64,000 nucleotides of DNA from JAJZEO01 sp964350315 (GTDB lineage Bacteria > Chlamydiota > Chlamydiia > Chlamydiales > 2-12-FULL-49-11), in assembly GCA_964350315.1 (NCBI GenBank), contig CAYGJD010000005.1, positions 1 to 64,000 of the forward strand. The letters run 5' to 3'. A program made the position numbers and the translations under genes. The notes beneath the pieces are model-generated. The model worked only from the letters and a program-made list of their open reading frames with translations, searched no databases and was not told where the DNA came from. Of this stretch, positions 33,320 through 42,170 are shown piece after piece. Numbering within the stretch: position 1 is the stretch's first letter; the number at the start of each line of letters is the position of its first letter.

Positions 33320-34906
33320 ATGATTACCGTACAAGATCTTAGTTACCAGCTTGGGGATAGGTTGCTTTTTGCAGATGTCTCGCTCAATTTGTCCAAAGGG
33401 CAAAGATATGGGATAGTGGGCGCTAATGGATGTGGTAAATCGACTCTCCTCAAGCTGCTTGCAGGTGAATATGAGCGTGGTGATGGCGATATCATTCAGT
33501 CGAAAGATTCAACGATTGGATGGCTTAAGCAAGACCACTACTTATATGAAGATAGTACTATAGTTGATGTTGTTCTTAGAGGACGTACTGAACTGTGGCG
33601 TTTGTTTGAATTGAAAAACAAACTTCTAGAAAGCCCAGAATGGACAGATGAAATTGGTATGGAGGTTGCGCGGGTAGAAGACCGTATTGCCCATGCAGGA
33701 GGTTACGAGGCAGAGGCTCAAGCTGAGAAGCTTTTAGTCGGTCTTGGAATTGATCAAAAACTCTTACATAAGCCTCTAAAGCTACTATCAGGTGGATTCA
33801 AATTACGTTGCTTGCTTGCTCAGACATTGTTTTCTAATCCAGATATTTTACTTCTTGATGAGCCGACTAACTATTTAGATATTGTAACGATCAAGTGGCT
33901 TGAAAAGCATTTGATCCAAGATTTTAAAGGGCTTCTTTTATTTGTTTCCCACGATTTTCAGTTTTTGAATAACTTATCTACAGTGATCCTTGATATCGAC
34001 TATGCAGAAATACGATCATATCCTGGGAACTACACGAACTTCTTAAAAAACAAGAAAGAGATCGCTGAAAATAAAGAGAGCGAGAAAGAGCATACTCAAA
34101 AACGTATCGATGATTTGCAAAATTTCATTGATCGATTCCGCGGGAAGCCCACAAAGGCAGCTCAATGCCGTTCACGAGCAAAGATGATTGAACGTTTGGT
34201 GATGGTAGATGCGCAAAAATCTACTAGGATTGCACCAAATTTCAAATTCATTAAAAAAAGACCTTCTGGTCGAATCGTTCTGAAAGGGAAAAACATATCA
34301 AAGTCTTTTGGTGAGAAAGTTGTCTTGTTTGATGTTTCATGTGAGATTGAGCGGGGAGAGAAGGTTGCAATCATTGGTCCTAACGGTGTTGGTAAATCAA
34401 CATTTTTGAAGATCATCATGGATGAACACAAATGTGATGATGGATCGTATGAGTGGGGACATGAAGCTCAGATTTCTTATTTTCCTCAAGAGCACAGTGA
34501 AATGAAAAGAAGTGAGCAATCACTCTTTGATTGGGTGAAGACAGGAACAGGCTCAATGCAACAAGTTGTGCAAAGCGCACTAGGATCAATGCTTTTTTCT
34601 CAAGATGATGGAAAGAAACCACTTAATGTACTTAGTGGGGGAGAGATCGCGCGGGGTATTTTTGCGAAGATGATGCTTGAGAAAGGAAATGTCTTGGTTT
34701 TAGATGAACCAACGAATCACCTTGATATAGAATCTCGTGAGGCTCTGGGAGATGCGCTTTCCTTATATGATGGAACAGTTTTTATTGTGAGCCATGATAG
34801 GGAGTTTATATCCCAGTTTGCAACAAGGATTCTAACGATTACACATGAAGGGGTCCACGATTATCCAGGTGGATATGCAGACTATCTTATCGATGTAGGC
34901 GGATAA
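33320..34906 (+). CDS. ABC-F ATPase (YbiT-type translation factor)
   Basis: A 528-residue protein with two ATP-binding cassettes and no membrane domain, typical of ABC-F proteins that act on the ribosome. Domain 1: Walker A GANGCGKST (about 34-42), LSGGFKLRCLLAQ and LLLDEPTNYLD. Domain 2: GPNGVGKST, LSGGEIARGIFAK and LVLDEPTNHLD. The inter-domain linker (about 245-300) is charged. Length and order match the YbiT group. Resistance-type ABC-F proteins are an alternative but share no special feature here. Confidence 0.92.
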   Translation: MITVQDLSYQLGDRLLFADVSLNLSKGQRYGIVGANGCGKSTLLKLLAGEYERGDGDIIQSKDSTIGWLKQDHYLYEDSTIVDVVLRGRTELWRLFELKNKLLESPEWTDEIGMEVARVEDRIAHAGGYEAEAQAEKLLVGLGIDQKLLHKPLKLLSGGFKLRCLLAQTLFSNPDILLLDEPTNYLDIVTIKWLEKHLIQDFKGLLLFVSHDFQFLNNLSTVILDIDYAEIRSYPGNYTNFLKNKKEIAENKESEKEHTQKRIDDLQNFIDRFRGKPTKAAQCRSRAKMIERLVMVDAQKSTRIAPNFKFIKKRPSGRIVLKGKNISKSFGEKVVLFDVSCEIERGEKVAIIGPNGVGKSTFLKIIMDEHKCDDGSYEWGHEAQISYFPQEHSEMKRSEQSLFDWVKTGTGSMQQVVQSALGSMLFSQDDGKKPLNVLSGGEIARGIFAKMMLEKGNVLVLDEPTNHLDIESREALGDALSLYDGTVFIVSHDREFISQFATRILTITHEGVHDYPGGYADYLIDVGG

Positions 34907-34918
34907 GGTCCTGGTTTT

Positions 34919-34934
34919 AAGTAGATGTCTACTT
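34919..34934. promoter_or_regulatory. 16-bp perfect palindrome upstream of an MFS gene
   Basis: AAGTAGA-TG-TCTACTT has 7-bp perfect arms and lies in the 69-bp gap before the MFS gene at 34976. No T-run follows on either strand, so an operator is more likely than a terminator. The function is inferred. Confidence 0.4.
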
Positions 34935-34975
34935 GAACTTGCCCATTTGTTCTTGATTCTATATATATCAATAGT

Positions 34976-36262
34976 ATGAATAAAACAAAAAAAGAGTTCT
35001 TTCTTGCTGTCGTTATGTATTCACTGACGGCTCTTTTTCTTTTTTATGAAATGGGAATACAGGTCTCTCCTAGTATTATGACAAGGCAGCTAATGCATGA
35101 CTTTTCTATTGGGTCAGCAGGTCTTGGTCTAATGTCAGCATGTTATTTTTATAGTTATACCTTGATGCAAATCCCAGCAGGCCTCTTGTATGATCGGTTT
35201 GGACCTCGAACCTTATTGACATATGCCTCAATTATTTGCGCCCTTGGAGCTCTTTTCTTTGGTCTTACAACGACTGTTTATTGGGCAGCTTTAGGTCGGT
35301 TTTTAATGGGAATAGGATCTGCCTTTGCGTTTATTGGGGTCTTGGTTGTTGCTGCCCGTTGGTTTCATGGGTACTATTTTGCATTTCTTGTTGGTGTAGC
35401 GCAGCTTCTTGCTGCTTTAGGAGCTATTAGTGGGGAAGTTCCTCTTGCTTGGTCTGTTGAGACGATTGGGTGGCGAGACACGATGTTCATTCTTGTAGGA
35501 ATTGGATTTGTGTTGGCTATTCTCTGTTTTTTTGTATTGAAAGATTCTCCAGCGCACGAATGTAAGAAGATAATGCCACGTGAAAAATCCTTCTTTAAGC
35601 ATTTTCTTCAAATTGTTGGAAAGTTTCAAACTTGGGCATTTGCTTTGTATGCTTTTCTAGGATGGGGACCGATGTCGGTTTTTGCCTCTCTTTGGGGAGT
35701 TCCTTTCTTGATGGAAGTTTATGGTATTGATGCCTTTCATGCAGCACTACCTGTTACAATGATGTGGCTTGGGATTGGATTGACTGCTCCATTTGTAGGG
35801 TGGATTTCGAATGTAATGGGAAGGCGTAAGCCAATTCTTTGGATAGGCTCAACTGTTGGATTTTTTGCATCAATCATTTTGATTTATCTACCCCATGTTC
35901 CTTATTGGGCATCCTTCGTTCTACTTTTTTTTATGGGGCTTGCCTCAGCAGCGCATATTTTAACATTTGCTCTTGTTCGGGATAGTAATAAAGCAAGTGT
36001 TGTTGCAACAGCAGTAGGAGTCAACAATATGGCAGTCGTGATTGGGGGTGCAATATTGCAGCCTTTGGTTGGGGGAATATTGACAAGTTTGTGGGATAAA
36101 TCCACCCTTAAAAATGGAGTGCCCTTTCATCAGATCAGTGACTATCAAGCGGCTCTTTTGGTTGTTCCTATGCTCTATTTTCTTGGATTCGTTATTGCTT
36201 TGTTTGCAATTAAAGAGACTTACTGTGGTAAGGAACTTGAAAGTAGAAAAGTACGAAAATAA
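34976..36262 (+). CDS. MFS transporter
   Basis: A 428-residue transporter with 12 hydrophobic helices. The loop 2-3 motif GLLYDRFGPRTLL (about residues 67-79) and the helix 4 phrase GRFLMGIGSAFAFIGVLVVAARWF place it in the major facilitator superfamily. It resembles the MFS protein at 54922-56229 over its whole length, so the two are paralogs. The substrate is unknown; nutrient or metabolite exchange with the host is likely. Confidence 0.9.
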   Translation: MNKTKKEFFLAVVMYSLTALFLFYEMGIQVSPSIMTRQLMHDFSIGSAGLGLMSACYFYSYTLMQIPAGLLYDRFGPRTLLTYASIICALGALFFGLTTTVYWAALGRFLMGIGSAFAFIGVLVVAARWFHGYYFAFLVGVAQLLAALGAISGEVPLAWSVETIGWRDTMFILVGIGFVLAILCFFVLKDSPAHECKKIMPREKSFFKHFLQIVGKFQTWAFALYAFLGWGPMSVFASLWGVPFLMEVYGIDAFHAALPVTMMWLGIGLTAPFVGWISNVMGRRKPILWIGSTVGFFASIILIYLPHVPYWASFVLLFFMGLASAAHILTFALVRDSNKASVVATAVGVNNMAVVIGGAILQPLVGGILTSLWDKSTLKNGVPFHQISDYQAALLVVPMLYFLGFVIALFAIKETYCGKELESRKVRK

Positions 36263-36293
36263 AAAAGAAGTAGAAAGAAACTCTTTCTACTTC
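36255..36293 (-). terminator. Intrinsic terminator of the histone-fold gene
   Basis: A 12-bp perfect stem GAAGTAGAAAGA/TCTTTCTACTTC (36267-36278 and 36282-36293) with a 3-nt loop, followed on the minus strand by TTTTTTATTTTC (36255-36266). It lies directly downstream of the histone-fold gene and reaches into the stop region of the MFS gene on the other strand. Confidence 0.8.
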
Positions 36294-36330
36294 ATGAATT
36301 TTCATACAAGACTACTATTTAATCTTGGAT

Positions 36331-36546
36331 CTACTCAGCTCTATTGACTTCTCTTGCGCATGTATCTGTGAAGTCACGATCCATGACTGTTTTGCGACCA
36401 TCGTTGGCTGCATTTTCAATAGCCTTATCGCATAGTTTTTGAACAATGTTTGTCAAAGCCTCAGTTGCAGATGCTGATGTATTCATCCCTGATTTGTCTT
36501 TGATATATTTCTTTGTTTTACTAACAACTACGAGTACTTCGCTCAT
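36331..36546 (-). CDS. Bacterial histone-fold protein (HMf/NF-YB-like)
   Basis: A 71-residue protein that looks like a single core-histone fold. The central helix (about residues 25-48) is followed by DGRKTVMDRDF, which parallels AGRKTIKAEDI of archaeal HMfB; Arg51 and Asp58 are seven residues apart, as in the RD clamp of histones. The short first helix carries SKTKKYIKDKSGM. Likely roles are DNA packaging or a histone-like transcription factor; which face binds DNA cannot be told. It is unrelated to the H1-like chlamydial proteins Hc1 and Hc2. The ATG has GAGG seven bases before it and the gene has its own terminator. Confidence 0.82.
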   Translation of the reverse strand: MSEVLVVVSKTKKYIKDKSGMNTSASATEALTNIVQKLCDKAIENAANDGRKTVMDRDFTDTCAREVNRAE

Positions 36547-36618
36547 AAAAAAACCTCATGTTTAAACTGATTTGCACTGAAATCTACACATGTTGAGTAA
36601 TAAATTCAAATGGTATTC

Positions 36619-37911
36619 TTAGTAAATATAGGGAATTATTTTATACGGCACCTTTTTACAATGCTCATCCCAAGCTTCGCCATATTTCACTTTGCAGCGT
36701 AAATCATCTCTTCTGGCTCTATCAAAGAGAAGAATTGTGAGATAAGAGACATAAAAGTAGGGATAAAAGTGTGTAAATAGTGCAGGCGAACTCCAGAGAA
36801 AGGAGGCTAGAATTTCTGGTATGTAATGAAAGTGCCTTGCTATTCCCCAGTACCCAGAAGCAAGAAGAAGATTTTGTGATTCATTCCCTTCTTGAGATGT
36901 AAATGAGGCAATAGTAAATGATGGTTTTTTACCCCAAACATTGACATCGCCATTTTTTTCTCTAAATGTGACACGTTGTTTGTCGGCAAAGTAGTTGACT
37001 GCTATTGCAAGCGACCCAAGAAGGAAAATGGCAATAGCGACAAATGGACTAAGTTGATAAGGGTGGTGGACAAGATAGAGGGCTGGAGATGTGTAAATGA
37101 AAGGGAGCCAAACTAAAACACCCCAACAAATATAGAACCCTGCTCGATCATGAGCAATGTCCATAGATCTTAGATAACCTTTTTCCCAGATGAAAAATTT
37201 AGCGACATAGATGATTTGTAGCGAAGCAGAGACAAGCATTGAGTTTGTTAGGCCAAAATAGACATTTTGTTGTGCTGCAAATGATATCAGTATAAGAGCC
37301 CAGCTCATCATTCCGATGCGGCAATTTGTAATATGCTTTATGTTTAAGCCGAATATTGTTGGGTAGAGTTCTATGCCCCAGAAAAAATCAAAGAAAAAAT
37401 TCCCGCTTATTGTGTTTTCTCCAGGAGAGGGAAAAAGTCTTCCTTTGATGTATAAAAAGACACAAAGAGTGATTCCTAGCCAAAACATCGTTCCAATAAG
37501 TTCGCCTAGATGAGAAAATATAATTGTAGGAGGGAAAAGGTTTAGCCAGAAACTACACAACGAAAAAGCACCAACTGTAATCAAAAAGCAAGAAAATCCA
37601 TTTTCTTTATAAGTTGGGATAAAACCAGACCTTGTTTTTGGACCCGCAATCTTTTTTCCAGGAACAATCAGATATAGAGCAATTTCGAAAAGTATAAAAG
37701 ACAGAGCCATAGTCCATGAAGTTAACGTTCCAAAATAAACCTTGGGAGAGACTTGAGAGAAAATAAAAGAGATGCCATGCTTATGAAGAATTTTGTAGAG
37801 AAGAGAAAATGAGCCATCCAGATATTGAGCTGTGAACCAAAATGCGTATACGACGATGGGTGTTACAAGCATTAGCAGTATTGAACCAAGGGTGTATCTA
37901 AACCATTTCAT
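36619..37911 (-). CDS. Sterol reductase of the ERG4/ERG24 family (7-dehydrocholesterol-reductase-like)
   Basis: A 430-residue integral membrane protein with about nine hydrophobic helices. The family signature LLLASGYWGIARHFHYIPE is at 348-366 and the C-terminal signature RARRDDLRC (about 398-406) plus KYGEAWDEHCKKVPYKIIPYIY-like ending is characteristic of eukaryotic C-7/C-14/C-24 sterol reductases. These use NADPH to reduce a sterol double bond. Bacteria rarely have the gene; it is known from some intracellular bacteria, including chlamydia relatives and Coxiella, probably by transfer from eukaryotes. No other sterol gene is in the window, so a host sterol is the likely substrate. It overlaps the aldose-epimerase-like gene by 4 bp. 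Confidence 0.9.
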   Translation of the reverse strand: MKWFRYTLGSILLMLVTPIVVYAFWFTAQYLDGSFSLLYKILHKHGISFIFSQVSPKVYFGTLTSWTMALSFILFEIALYLIVPGKKIAGPKTRSGFIPTYKENGFSCFLITVGAFSLCSFWLNLFPPTIIFSHLGELIGTMFWLGITLCVFLYIKGRLFPSPGENTISGNFFFDFFWGIELYPTIFGLNIKHITNCRIGMMSWALILISFAAQQNVYFGLTNSMLVSASLQIIYVAKFFIWEKGYLRSMDIAHDRAGFYICWGVLVWLPFIYTSPALYLVHHPYQLSPFVAIAIFLLGSLAIAVNYFADKQRVTFREKNGDVNVWGKKPSFTIASFTSQEGNESQNLLLASGYWGIARHFHYIPEILASFLWSSPALFTHFYPYFYVSYLTILLFDRARRDDLRCKVKYGEAWDEHCKKVPYKIIPYIY

Positions 37912-38777
37912 AAAAATGAGATCCTTACTTTTAGGTGATTCTTTTTTTGTTTTGCATCACGCGGATTTTTTGCAGTTACAGGTTCTATACAGACAAATGA
38001 TGCGCCCTCAGGGTGGTAGAGTTGAAATGCATTTTCATCAGAATTTGTTTCGTATTGAATATTTAGCTTTCGGTTCCCAGTGACCAAAGTTGCATTGCCA
38101 GAAAAATCACGAGTTTTAGGTCGAAATCCAAAGTCGCTTTCATACTTAAGATCAAAAGCAAGTTCGTTTGTTTCTTTGTTACGCCACATTGCTGGGATAG
38201 GTTTCCAAACTCCCATGTCATTGTAATTATCCTCAACTGACATGCTGACAATTCCTTCGCGATTTTCCAAAGCATAATAATAGTGAAGACCTGCAATAGA
38301 AGGCGAGGTATCGCTCTCTACGTTGTAGTTGATCTCAATGCCATTTTGACTCAGGTGTGCTTTAAATTCCATTTTAAAGTCAAACCCTTCAAGGGCAGCA
38401 AGTGTAACTCCACAATGTGTGTCCATCCCGGATAAATTGGCATTAATAGTAGTATCTGATGCACTCCAATTCCAGGCAACATATCTTCCAATTCCATGAG
38501 AAAAGGGTTCATCAGATCCAGAAGCTTGAATCTTTGCGATATGTGGAAATGCAGTTTCATCTGGAATTTGAGGGATGCTATGTCTGTGGTAAAAGTGAGG
38601 GCCAATAAGTGGTCCTAGGCCGCCAAATTTCTCATCAAAAAGATTTTTTGTCGATTGGTCAATATATTCAACATCCCCATACTTCAAGCTTGCTAAATTC
38701 ATCCCTTGTAAAGGTAGAAATACGGCCCGAAGAGGGATTCCATTTGACTGGATACGCTGTAGAATAACTTCTTTCAT
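37908..38777 (-). CDS. Aldose 1-epimerase-like protein
   Basis: A 289-residue beta-rich protein of the galactose mutarotase fold. Recognisable phrases are GGLGPLIGPHFYHRHS in the first third, GIGRYVAWNW and GLHYYYALENREG in the middle, and FQLYHPEGASFVCIEPVTAKNPRDA at the end, which is a typical epimerase-family C terminus. Sugar substrate unknown. ATG 38777 fits the start of similarity; a longer frame would run into the divergent rlmD gene. It is co-translated with the sterol reductase (ATGA). Confidence 0.8.
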   Translation of the reverse strand: MKEVILQRIQSNGIPLRAVFLPLQGMNLASLKYGDVEYIDQSTKNLFDEKFGGLGPLIGPHFYHRHSIPQIPDETAFPHIAKIQASGSDEPFSHGIGRYVAWNWSASDTTINANLSGMDTHCGVTLAALEGFDFKMEFKAHLSQNGIEINYNVESDTSPSIAGLHYYYALENREGIVSMSVEDNYNDMGVWKPIPAMWRNKETNELAFDLKYESDFGFRPKTRDFSGNATLVTGNRKLNIQYETNSDENAFQLYHPEGASFVCIEPVTAKNPRDAKQKKNHLKVRISFL

Positions 38778-38818
38778 AATCTTTGTTTCGTAACATAAGC
38801 TTTTGTTTTTAATCAAGG

Positions 38819-38831
38819 TGGTATGATACCA
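38819..38831. promoter_or_regulatory. Palindrome in the divergent epimerase/rlmD region
   Basis: TGGTAT-G-ATACCA, 6-bp perfect arms, between the two divergent starts (38777 and 38839). It could be an operator for either gene. It also contains a -10-like TATGAT, too close to the rlmD start for a normal leader. Confidence 0.3.
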
Positions 38832-38838
38832 TTTTCCT

Positions 38839-40194
38839 ATGATAGAGACAGAAAATGAAAGAATCACACTTACTTGCATAGACCTCACTTCAACAGGAGA
38901 AGGACTTTGTGACTTTAATGGATACAAAATATTTGTTGACGGAGTCTTGCCTGGAGAAGTTGTTGAATGTAAAATTCTTCGTAAAAAGAAAAATTACGCT
39001 ATTGGTCAACTTTTAAAAATAGTTGAACCATCAAAAGAACGAGTAGATCCAATTTGTCCTCATTTTTCTGTATGTGGAGGGTGTCAAATCATGCACCTTG
39101 AATACAATGCTCAATTAAGTCTGAAAAAGAACCGTGTCGAGCAAATATTTCGAAAAATTGCGAATATTGAAGATGTACTTATTCATGATGTGTTGTCAAG
39201 TCAACCACCACTTTCATATAGAAATAAAATTCAAATGCCAGCTGTGAAATCAAAAAATGGTTTGACGATCGGGCTTTATGAAAAAAGAAGTCACAATATA
39301 ATTGATATCGAACATTGTTTTCTTCACAACGAACAAGGCCAGAAGGTCTACAATGATATTAGAAGAATTTTAGAATCGTCTAAATTGACCTACTATAATG
39401 AAGAAAATAGACGGGGAGAGTTAAGACATATTTTGATTCGGACTTCCCGCCACCAAGAAAAGTGTCTTGTCATGTTGATTGGTTCAAAAGACTCAAGCGA
39501 AGAAATGAAAAAAGTTTGTAGCCAAATTCAAGAGATCAAAGATGTTGAAACAGTTGTTCATGGTGTAAATACAAGTCTTGCAAATCACGTACTTCCACAA
39601 AAGACAAAAGTCCTCGGAGGAAGTGGGTATTTAACCGAGAAACTTTTAGGAATTACTTGCCGATTGTCAGCGCTATCTTTTTTCCAAGTGAATATTTCAG
39701 GTGCTGAAAAAATGTATGAATTAGCATTGAGCTATGGTCAAGTTGAAGAGGGAATGCATGTGATCGATGCCTACTCTGGAGTGGGAGTTTTCTCCTGTCT
39801 TCTTGCTAAGAAAGGGGCAAAAGTAACAGCAATAGAAGTTATACAAGAAGCAATAGATGATACTATCTTGAACGCAAAGGAAAATGGAGTTAAAGTTAAA
39901 ACTCGGTGTGGGAAAGTAGAAGATGTCATCAAGCAGCTTGTTAAGGCTGAAGTAATCTACCTTAATCCTCCAAGAAAAGGGTGTGATCAAATTGTTTTGG
40001 AGGAAATTTGTAAGATCCAACCAAAACGTATCATTTATACTTCATGTGATCCGGCAACACTTGCTCGCGATGCAAAGTATCTATTCGAAAAAGGGTATAC
40101 TAAGATAGAGGTCTCTCTTCTTGATATGTTCCCACAAACAATGCATGTAGAAAGTGTCACTCTTTTTCAGAAAGATTGTGAATTAGAGAGATAA
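38839..40194 (+). CDS. rlmD: 23S rRNA (uracil-5-)-methyltransferase, RlmD/RumA type
   Basis: A 451-residue SAM-dependent methyltransferase. An N-terminal TRAM domain (about 1-60) is followed by the Fe-S cysteines in CPHFSVCGGCQIMHL (about 74-88), the SAM motif DAYSGVGVFSCLLAKKG, YLNPPRKGCD and the catalytic Cys in IIYTSCDPATLARDAKYL. RlmD methylates U1939 of 23S rRNA; RlmC or a tRNA methylase of the same family cannot be excluded. Confidence 0.92.
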   Translation: MIETENERITLTCIDLTSTGEGLCDFNGYKIFVDGVLPGEVVECKILRKKKNYAIGQLLKIVEPSKERVDPICPHFSVCGGCQIMHLEYNAQLSLKKNRVEQIFRKIANIEDVLIHDVLSSQPPLSYRNKIQMPAVKSKNGLTIGLYEKRSHNIIDIEHCFLHNEQGQKVYNDIRRILESSKLTYYNEENRRGELRHILIRTSRHQEKCLVMLIGSKDSSEEMKKVCSQIQEIKDVETVVHGVNTSLANHVLPQKTKVLGGSGYLTEKLLGITCRLSALSFFQVNISGAEKMYELALSYGQVEEGMHVIDAYSGVGVFSCLLAKKGAKVTAIEVIQEAIDDTILNAKENGVKVKTRCGKVEDVIKQLVKAEVIYLNPPRKGCDQIVLEEICKIQPKRIIYTSCDPATLARDAKYLFEKGYTKIEVSLLDMFPQTMHVESVTLFQKDCELER

Positions 40195-40275
40195 ACTTTT
40201 TTTTATATTTCCATTGGTTTTGTTTGCTTTTTATAAAGATTTGACTTAAGTTGGTTTTCTTCTTAAAGAGGTAGC

Positions 40276-41121
40276 ATGTTAAAAACAATCGCAGTCCCGG
40301 CTTTATTTTTAATGATTTCTTTTGTTTCGCCGATAAAAGCAGAAGATAATCGATATCAAAAGTATCTCAACTTTATGAAAAAGCATCAATTTTCTTCGGA
40401 AAATCCAGGGTCATATAAACGAGGTGAAATTGAAATTGTTCTCGATTTAAAAGAGATAAAAGAAATCGAGGAAGCAAGAAAGGCTATCTTGCTGAATAGA
40501 GGGTATACTAAAGAACACGCGATTGAATCTTCAAGAATTGGGGTGATTACAGAAGATGAATATTGGATTTGGGTCAGAGATGGTGTGATTTTCCCAACAG
40601 GAGCAAAAGGAACATATAACCGTATCGTTTGGAAAAGAGAAATGACAGATGATGTGCCACGTGTTGCAATGTTGCCTGTATTGCCAAATGGTAAAATTGT
40701 TCTAAATCTTAATTTCCGCCATGCACTAAGAAAATGGGTTTTGGAAATACCAAGAGGTTTTAAGCTGCGTGATGAGCCAAATGAAATTGCTGTGAAAAGG
40801 CAATTAAAAGAAGAGACAGGGTATGAATCAAAAAACATGCATTTACTTGGAAATTTAGCTCCAGACTCAAGCGCTTTAAGTACATATGTTCCGATATTTC
40901 TCGTAAATTTGGGAAAGAAAAATCCACCTAATCAAGATTATACAGAAGCAATTCTTCGAATAGAGGAATTTACGATCGATGAGATAAAGAAGATAATTGC
41001 AGATGGAAGTGTCGTTCTTGATATCAATGGTAAGAAAGAAAGGGTTGAAGTCAGCGACTCCTATTTAGCTTACTCAATCTTGCAAGCAGAAACAAAAAAA
41101 ATGATAAATTCTATTAAATAA
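40276..41121 (+). CDS. Exported Nudix hydrolase
   Basis: A 281-residue protein with an N-terminal signal peptide (about 1-22, cleavage after IKA). The Nudix box GFKLRDEPNEIAVKRQLKEE plus TGY lies at about 177-199; the general REUxEExGU is changed to RQLKEETGY, so one acidic residue is replaced by Gln while the EE pair remains. A metal-dependent nucleoside-diphosphate-linked hydrolase acting outside the cytoplasm would be unusual. The ATG has an AGAGG ribosome binding site. It is followed by the beta-barrel gene after 66 bp. Confidence 0.85.
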   Translation: MLKTIAVPALFLMISFVSPIKAEDNRYQKYLNFMKKHQFSSENPGSYKRGEIEIVLDLKEIKEIEEARKAILLNRGYTKEHAIESSRIGVITEDEYWIWVRDGVIFPTGAKGTYNRIVWKREMTDDVPRVAMLPVLPNGKIVLNLNFRHALRKWVLEIPRGFKLRDEPNEIAVKRQLKEETGYESKNMHLLGNLAPDSSALSTYVPIFLVNLGKKNPPNQDYTEAILRIEEFTIDEIKKIIADGSVVLDINGKKERVEVSDSYLAYSILQAETKKMINSIK

Positions 41122-41187
41122 AAGCATTGTCTTTAAAAAAAGAATAAACTAAATTTTGCTTTTCTAATTTTATCAGGAATGCTTCTA

Positions 41188-42159
41188 ATGAGAGAAAACC
41201 GTAAATATTTTGTAGTGCTAACGGCTGTTCTTTTTACTTTTTCTACTCTTTCGGCTCTTGAAGTCTTGCGGGTTCCAGCTAACAAACGAATTGCAAAAGG
41301 TGATTCACCGAAACCTGAATTAGTAGTAGATCAGCAAAAAGAGGGAGTTGATTTTCCTTCTGTATGGAATTGGAAACAGATTGTCGCAAGAACAAACGCA
41401 AACTATCAGTATAATGGTACAAAGAATTATTCAGATCAGTGGTGGTTTGAAACAGTACAACCATTTTATGTGACCAAAGAAAGCTTATCAAGCACTGTAT
41501 TTACTCAATTTCGAGCAATGTTTCAAGGGAATATCAAAACATTTGACATAGGACTTTCCTATAGAAATCTATTTTATAAGGATAGATATATTTTAGGCGT
41601 TAACGGATTTTACGACACACGATATCGCTATGGAATTCAAAGATGGAGTGTTGGAGGTGATCTTCACTCCCAATGGCTCACTGTCTCAGGAAACTATTAT
41701 GGCGAAATTGGTGGATGGCGAAAAGTAAGTACAACAACTAACACTGTTAAGTGGGAAAGAGCATTATCTGGTGGCGATTTAACAGCAACGGCCCCTTTTC
41801 CATATATGCCTTGGTTAAGAATACAAGCTGGATTCTACAATTGGGATTATGTTGAAGGGAGTTCAGATGCTACAGGGTACACCATAGCTGCAAAAGCAAA
41901 TATATGGGGTCCTTTATTTGTGGATGGAGGAAGAGAATCGGACAGGTATAGAAGCAACAACTTTGTTCGCGTTTCTTTAAACTTTGGATTCCCGAACTTT
42001 ATGCAGTATACACTTGTAAACACTCCAATCTCAAAAAAGGTATTACCTGCTAGAACATTGAAGAGATTTATACTCGATCCGATTAAAAGGTATAACCATA
42101 TTCGAGTACAAATAAAAACAACTACATCAAGTAGTGGAATCATAATCGGTAGAGCATAA
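41188..42159 (+). CDS. Inverse autotransporter beta-domain protein (intimin/invasin-like), no passenger
   Basis: A 323-residue predicted outer-membrane protein. After a signal peptide (about 1-23) the protein is a chain of amphipathic strands with many aromatic ends. Phrases such as LGVNGFYDTRYRYGIQRWSV, GNYYGEIGGWR, RIQAGFYNWDY and FVDGGRESDR match the pattern of the inverse autotransporter barrel of intimins and invasins. Those proteins continue with Ig-like passenger domains; here the reading frame stops after the barrel. ATG 41188 has AGGA nine bases upstream; ATG 41179 is too close to it. The secreted protein gene follows after 11 bp, as if a split passenger. Confidence 0.78.
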   Translation: MRENRKYFVVLTAVLFTFSTLSALEVLRVPANKRIAKGDSPKPELVVDQQKEGVDFPSVWNWKQIVARTNANYQYNGTKNYSDQWWFETVQPFYVTKESLSSTVFTQFRAMFQGNIKTFDIGLSYRNLFYKDRYILGVNGFYDTRYRYGIQRWSVGGDLHSQWLTVSGNYYGEIGGWRKVSTTTNTVKWERALSGGDLTATAPFPYMPWLRIQAGFYNWDYVEGSSDATGYTIAAKANIWGPLFVDGGRESDRYRSNNFVRVSLNFGFPNFMQYTLVNTPISKKVLPARTLKRFILDPIKRYNHIRVQIKTTTSSSGIIIGRA

Positions 42160-42170
42160 AGGTGTTTTGT

